Made by a program: the position numbers and the translations under genes
Notes under the pieces: generated by a model
Database searches by the model: none
What the model was told of the DNA's origin: nothing
What the model saw: only the letters and a program-made list of their open reading frames with translations
NCBI RefSeq assembly: GCF_000217795.1
Contig: NC_015681.1
Coordinates: forward strand, 1,913,244 to 1,977,243
DNA length: 64,000 nucleotides
Direction of reading: 5' to 3'
Source: Thermodesulfatator indicus DSM 15286
Lineage (GTDB): Bacteria > Desulfobacterota > Thermodesulfobacteria > Thermodesulfobacteriales > Thermodesulfatatoraceae
Shown: positions 60,759 through 64,000 of the stretch, piece by piece
How positions within the stretch are numbered: the stretch's first letter is position 1
Layout: every line of letters begins with the position of its first letter

Positions 60759-61517
60759 TTAACCAAAGTTCTCGCTTAAGCGGGAATCTCGGTAGAGTTT
60801 TGATCTTTTGTTCATATGTTTTATGGCCGCTTCTAATGCTTCGCCCACGTAAATGAGGGCTGTTTTTTTAAAGCCGGCTTCTTTAACCAGGTGGCTCAAG
60901 TCTTTAAGTTTACCCCTGATAATTTGTTCTTCTGGCCAACTAGCCTTGTAAACCAGGGCTATTGGGGTATCAGGTGCAAGTTTCTTAAGTAAGGCTTGTT
61001 CTATCTCTCTAGCCCTATTGATACTGAGGAAGATTACCAGGGTAACGTCTTTTCTGGCAAAATAAATTAGGTCTTCAGAGGAAGGACCGGGAGTTTTTCC
61101 TCCAAGCCGGGTAAAAATTACCGTCTGGGAAACTTCAGGCACGGTGAACTCGAGGCCAAGGCTTGCCGCTCCAGCAGAAGCTGAAGTTACTCCAGGGATC
61201 ACTTTGTATGCTATGCCTCTGGCTTTAAGCTCAACGATTTGTTCATGAATAGCGCCGTAAAAGGCAGGGTCTCCACTATGGAGTCTTACCACGGTTTTGC
61301 CCTGGAATACTGCCTCTGTAATAACTTCTATGATTTCTTCAAGGGACATTTTAGCTGAATTGTAAAGTTCAGCCTTTAAACCTTCCACAAGCGAGGGGTT
61401 TACCAGAGAGCCGGCGTAGATGATTACATCTGCTTCATTAAGTAAACGTTTTCCTTTCTTTGTAATAAGCCCCGGGTCTCCTGGGCCGGCACCTACAAAG
61501 TAAACTTTAGTTTCCAT
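60759..61517 (-). CDS. cbiF: Precorrin-4 C11-methyltransferase CbiF/CobM
   Basis: CbiF transfers a methyl group from SAM to C11 of cobalt-precorrin-4. The 252-aa protein has the tetrapyrrole methylase motifs VYFVGAGPGDPGLITKKG (5-22), VVRLHSGDPAFYGAIHEQI and VIPGVTSASAGAASLGLEFTVPEVSQTVI, with the family-specific RLGGKTPGP. Its start overlaps the upstream cbiET by 11 bases, so the two are coupled. Confidence 0.95.
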   Translation of the reverse strand: METKVYFVGAGPGDPGLITKKGKRLLNEADVIIYAGSLVNPSLVEGLKAELYNSAKMSLEEIIEVITEAVFQGKTVVRLHSGDPAFYGAIHEQIVELKARGIAYKVIPGVTSASAGAASLGLEFTVPEVSQTVIFTRLGGKTPGPSSEDLIYFARKDVTLVIFLSINRAREIEQALLKKLAPDTPIALVYKASWPEEQIIRGKLKDLSHLVKEAGFKKTALIYVGEALEAAIKHMNKRSKLYRDSRLSENFG

Positions 61518-62751
61518 ATTTTTCTCCTACCAGAAGATATATTTGGTTTTGGGCCTTGAGGTAAGTATAGCCTGAAATGCGGTGGCTTGATCTTGACACC
61601 TGGATAGAAACCACCTCTTTTAGACCATTTTTTTCTTTTAAAAATCGGTAAGCGGTATCCAGAGATTCAATGGTTATGGTCGCTATCACTACCGGGCCTG
61701 ATTTAAGCTTTAGCCACACAGCGTTTAAGATGTCTTCAAGCCCTTTACCTCCGCCTCCTATGAATACTCTATCAGGTGAGGGCAGGGCACTTAAGACTTC
61801 TGGAGCGTTACCTTCAATGACCTTAACATTAAAAAGGCCGAATTTCTGGCGGTTTTTTTTTATTAAGTTTATTCTTTCTCGATGTTTTTCTACGGCATAG
61901 ACCAAAAGCCCTGGTGATAGGTTAGCCACCTCACAAGAAACTGAGCCAGACCCAGCGCCTATATCCCAGAAAATTCCTCGATGAGGGAGCCTTAGTTTAT
62001 GGAGGATAACGGCCCGCACTTCATCTTTGGTTATTAAGCCCCTTTCGTAGAGAAATTCTTTTTCTTTTAGGCCAAAGACAGGATTTTTGTTTAACTCTTC
62101 AGATATGATAATTACTAGGTTTGGAGTTTTAAAGTCTTTTTGAGAAAAATCAGCTGGTGTTCCGTCTATTATATTTTCTTCAGGGCGGCCTAAACGTTCA
62201 GCCACGATCATCTTTATCTGGTAAAGACGAGCTTCTAAAAGGGTGTGGGCAATCCTTTTGGGAGAATTTTCGGAGTCAGTAAGAATTACGAGTTTTTTGT
62301 ATTGCCTAACAAGGGCCGGAATATCCTCTAAAGTATGGTTTCTTTCAGTTTTTCGAGAACCGTGAAGGCTAACAAAAAAAGCGCCTTCCCAGAGGATTTT
62401 GGCTTCAGCAAAAGCGACCTGGAGGCTCGAAAGGGCAGGAATTAGTTTTATTTCCCGAGGGTCAAAGCGGGTGAGAAATTTTTTACCCACCCCAAAAAAC
62501 AAAGGATCTCCTGAAGCCCAAAAGGCTACTTTTTTCTCAGAGGAGAGAGCTTTTTCTACTTCTTCTAAAGCTTCACTGAAGTGTTTGAAAAAAAACCAGT
62601 TTTTGTGTGAGAACTTTCTGTGCCAAGGGACGAGTTTATCTTTAAGGTGCAAAGCCGCTACTATTTTATCAGCTTCTTCAAGGGCTTTGTTAATCTCTGA
62701 GGTATAATCTTTTACAGGTAAGCCCAAAACCCAAAGTTTTGTCTCTTCCAT
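61507..62751 (-). CDS. cbiET: CbiE-CbiT fusion (CobL-like): precorrin-7 C5/C15-methyltransferase and decarboxylase
   Basis: The N-terminal half (about 1-205) resembles CbiE: WASGDPLFFGVGKKFL, LIPALSSLQVAFAEA and VSLHGSRK; the C-terminal half (about 225-414) is CbiT, with RAVILHKLRLPHRGIFWDIGAGSGSVSCEVA and FIGGGGKGLEDIL. The CbiE opening WVLGLPVKDYTSEI lacks the usual GxGPG SAM-binding loop, so C5 methylation may be altered. ATG 62751 (414 aa) is preferred to TTG 62787, though no strong ribosome site is present for either. It is the first gene of the minus-strand cbiET-cbiF-cbiGH-cbiA order. Confidence 0.9.
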   Translation of the reverse strand: MEETKLWVLGLPVKDYTSEINKALEEADKIVAALHLKDKLVPWHRKFSHKNWFFFKHFSEALEEVEKALSSEKKVAFWASGDPLFFGVGKKFLTRFDPREIKLIPALSSLQVAFAEAKILWEGAFFVSLHGSRKTERNHTLEDIPALVRQYKKLVILTDSENSPKRIAHTLLEARLYQIKMIVAERLGRPEENIIDGTPADFSQKDFKTPNLVIIISEELNKNPVFGLKEKEFLYERGLITKDEVRAVILHKLRLPHRGIFWDIGAGSGSVSCEVANLSPGLLVYAVEKHRERINLIKKNRQKFGLFNVKVIEGNAPEVLSALPSPDRVFIGGGGKGLEDILNAVWLKLKSGPVVIATITIESLDTAYRFLKEKNGLKEVVSIQVSRSSHRISGYTYLKAQNQIYLLVGEKYGN

Positions 62752-62846
62752 CTTTGTCAAACTATCGCCCTTGATCCCAAGTGGCAAGATTTTTTTTACA
62801 AACCAATCTTGATTAAGCAGGAGTTTTGGTTTGAGGGTTGAAAATT

Positions 62847-62858
62847 TTTGCCTGTCCC
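62847..62858. promoter_or_regulatory. Third copy of the shared 12-mer, upstream of the btuC-like gene
   Basis: TTTGCCTGTCCC here is the exact reverse complement of GGGACAGGCAAA at 10819 and 13741. All three lie in spacers between divergent genes (here cbiET and the corrinoid-type permease). A regulatory or promoter role is inferred from placement only. Confidence 0.35.
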
Positions 62859-62873
62859 CACTATATTTGGCTT

Positions 62874-63848
62874 ATGAAAAAAAATAGGCCTCTTCTGGTT
62901 TATCTATTCCTTACTTTAGGTCTGATAGGCGCAATTTTTCTGGCCCTTACTCGTGGAGCGGTGAACTTAAACTTTCTTGATCTTTCTCCCGTTGAAAAAG
63001 ACATATTCCTCTACGTGAGGGTACCTCGAGTTCTTCTGGCGGTTCTGGTAGGTGGGGCTCTCGTATTGAGCGGTATTCTTTTTCAATATGTTATGCAAAA
63101 CCCACTGGCCGACTCTTTCACTACCGGAGCTTCAGCTTCGGCGGCGCTGGGAGCCGTAATTGCTATCTTTTTTGGACTTACACATTTTATCTTGCCCTTT
63201 GCCCTGGGTTTCACTTTGCTGGGCCTAGCTATCGTTTACCGCATTGCGTCTTACCAAGGGAGGCTTCTTCCTATAACCATGCTTTTGGCAGGCATTGTTA
63301 TTAGCACTTTTTCTTCCGCCACTATAAGCCTCCTTAAATACCTCAGTGATGATTCGGTTTCTTCCATAGTTTTTTGGCTAATGGGAGGCTTCCAGAATGC
63401 TTCTTACGCCAAAATCGTTCTCCTTGTCGTGACTTTATTGCTAGTGACGTTTAGTCTCTACCGCCGCGCCCTTATGCTTGATCTCATAAGCTTTGACGAA
63501 GCTACGGCCATTTCAAGTGGTGTCCCTGTTTACCGCTTAAGAAAAGAACTACTTTTTTACGGAGCTCTGCTTACGACCTTTGCCGTAGCCTTTTCAGGTA
63601 TAATAGGTTTTGTAGGTTTAATAGTGCCTCATATTTTGCGTCTTTTGGGTTTTTCGCAGGCTAAAAAAATCATACTTACCGGGTTGTTTTCAGGAGCTAT
63701 TTTTATGGTTCTGGCGGACTTATTAAGCCGCACTATACTTCCTCAGGGAGAAGAACTGCCAGTTGGCATTTTAACTTCCAGCATCGGTGGTCTCTTCTTT
63801 CTTTATCTTTTGGTGAAAAGGCGGAAATCCCTTTATGAGTTTGATTAG
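62874..63848 (+). CDS. FecCD/BtuC-family ABC transporter permease (probable corrinoid importer)
   Basis: A membrane permease of the vitamin B12/siderophore family, 324 aa with about nine or ten hydrophobic segments. Motifs are LRVPRVLLAVLVGGALVLSG-like (YVRVPRVLLAVLVGG), GILFQYVMQNPLADSFTTGAS, SFDEATAISSGVP and FVGLIVPHILR, the last contacting the ATPase. ATG 62874 is the most likely start; TTG 62838 would add 12 residues, and neither has a clear ribosome site. Iron or heme is possible, but adjacency to the cobalamin operon favours corrinoid uptake. Confidence 0.88.
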   Translation: MKKNRPLLVYLFLTLGLIGAIFLALTRGAVNLNFLDLSPVEKDIFLYVRVPRVLLAVLVGGALVLSGILFQYVMQNPLADSFTTGASASAALGAVIAIFFGLTHFILPFALGFTLLGLAIVYRIASYQGRLLPITMLLAGIVISTFSSATISLLKYLSDDSVSSIVFWLMGGFQNASYAKIVLLVVTLLLVTFSLYRRALMLDLISFDEATAISSGVPVYRLRKELLFYGALLTTFAVAFSGIIGFVGLIVPHILRLLGFSQAKKIILTGLFSGAIFMVLADLLSRTILPQGEELPVGILTSSIGGLFFLYLLVKRRKSLYEFD

Positions 63849-64000
63849 CTTAAAAAAGTTCAGAGTAAAAAAGGGAAGCTTTTACTTAAAAATAGACGAC
63901 CTTTACCTTTCTTCAGGTGAGTTAGTAGCTATATGTGGTCGCAACGGGAGCGGCAAAACTACTTTTATCAAAGCTTTAACGGGCCTTATTCCCTACAAGG
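63835..64000 (+). CDS. ABC transporter ATP-binding protein (BtuD/FecE-like), 5' part only
   Basis: The start ATG 63835 overlaps the permease stop by 14 bases, and the frame is open to the window edge (55 codons). Walker A GRNGSGKT is at residues 35-42, followed by TFIKALTGLIPY. It is the expected ATPase partner of the permease; the signature and Walker B lie outside. Confidence 0.9.
   Translation, partial: MSLISLKKFRVKKGSFYLKIDDLYLSSGELVAICGRNGSGKTTFIKALTGLIPYK

Noticed and set aside
62788-62873. Cobalamin riboswitch in the cbiET/permease spacer
   Set aside because: The spacer is under 125 bases in total, too short for the class, and the B12-box consensus is not seen.

Overview
The window reads as chromosomal DNA of an anaerobic, probably thermophilic and autotrophic bacterium. 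The best guess is the Thermodesulfobacteria (Thermodesulfatator-like), inferred from protein style and gene content, not from any search. Clues are an archaeal-type fructose-bisphosphate aldolase/phosphatase (52.2 kb), anaerobic-type (cbi) cobalamin genes at both ends, an archaemetzincin-family protein, two divergent MoeA paralogues, a CarD regulator and an MSHA-like type IV pilus operon. Genes are dense, commonly overlap by 1-20 bases, and mostly have clear GGAGG-type ribosome binding sites. I see no prophage, insertion sequence or CRISPR array.

Layout. 1-1.3 kb: tilS (partial) and an unknown coiled-coil gene on the minus strand. 1.3-4 kb: cbiB-cobT-cobS, the late cobalamin steps. 4-8.4 kb: a degenerate archaemetzincin, murI, a flavin-reductase-like protein, a YfgM-like membrane TPR protein, a secreted DUF2202 ferritin-like protein and a PfkB kinase. 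8.5-15.8 kb: ilvC, a methyltransferase, RNase P RNA (minus), carD, a PIN-TRAM membrane protein, moeA (minus), leuCD, tRNA-Arg and tRNA-Leu. 16.1-22.2 kb: a complete branched-chain amino-acid type ABC importer (livK, livJ, livG, livF, livH, livM; minus). 22.9-25.3 kb: lon. 25.4-29.2 kb (minus): metal ABC transporter, Yip1-family protein, Nudix hydrolase, purB. 29.3-35.7 kb: trmH, rluD, a PD-(D/E)XK-like protein, coaE, a second moeA, a polyamine cluster (HTH-cupin regulator, speD, speB) and tRNA-Thr. 35.7-39 kb: an unusual soluble histidine kinase, then ribBA-ribH-nusB. 39-48.6 kb: the MSHA-like pilus operon with a divergent pilin. 48.8-53.9 kb: adenine deaminase with a purine permease, tRNA-Leu, the aldolase/phosphatase, and CheX. 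53.9-57.3 kb: a divergent SbcC/SbcD-like pair. 57.7-64 kb: cbiA, cbiGH, cbiF, cbiET and a BtuCD-type importer.

How the parts work together. Cobalamin genes at both ends cover ring methylation (cbiE/T, cbiF, cbiH), ring opening (cbiG), amidation (cbiA), the aminopropanol arm (cbiB) and the lower ligand (cobT, cobS), with corrinoid uptake alongside. ilvC and leuCD serve branched-chain amino-acid synthesis, and the liv importer may bring such amino acids in. The speD/speB pair makes polyamines under a likely local regulator. The pilus operon encodes extension ATPase, platform, alignment proteins, secretin and pilins, but no prepilin peptidase or retraction ATPase is visible here.

Most intriguing. 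No clear new defence or mobile system is present. The features most worth a second look are: the archaemetzincin lacking its catalytic HE and third His ligand; the divergent SbcCD pair with altered motifs and no zinc hook; the Rossmann-domain/histidine-kinase fusion; the structured leader of the polyamine operon with a displaced Shine-Dalgarno and possible overlapping short ORF; an exact 12-mer repeated in three divergent intergenic regions; and dispersed palindromic REP-like elements.
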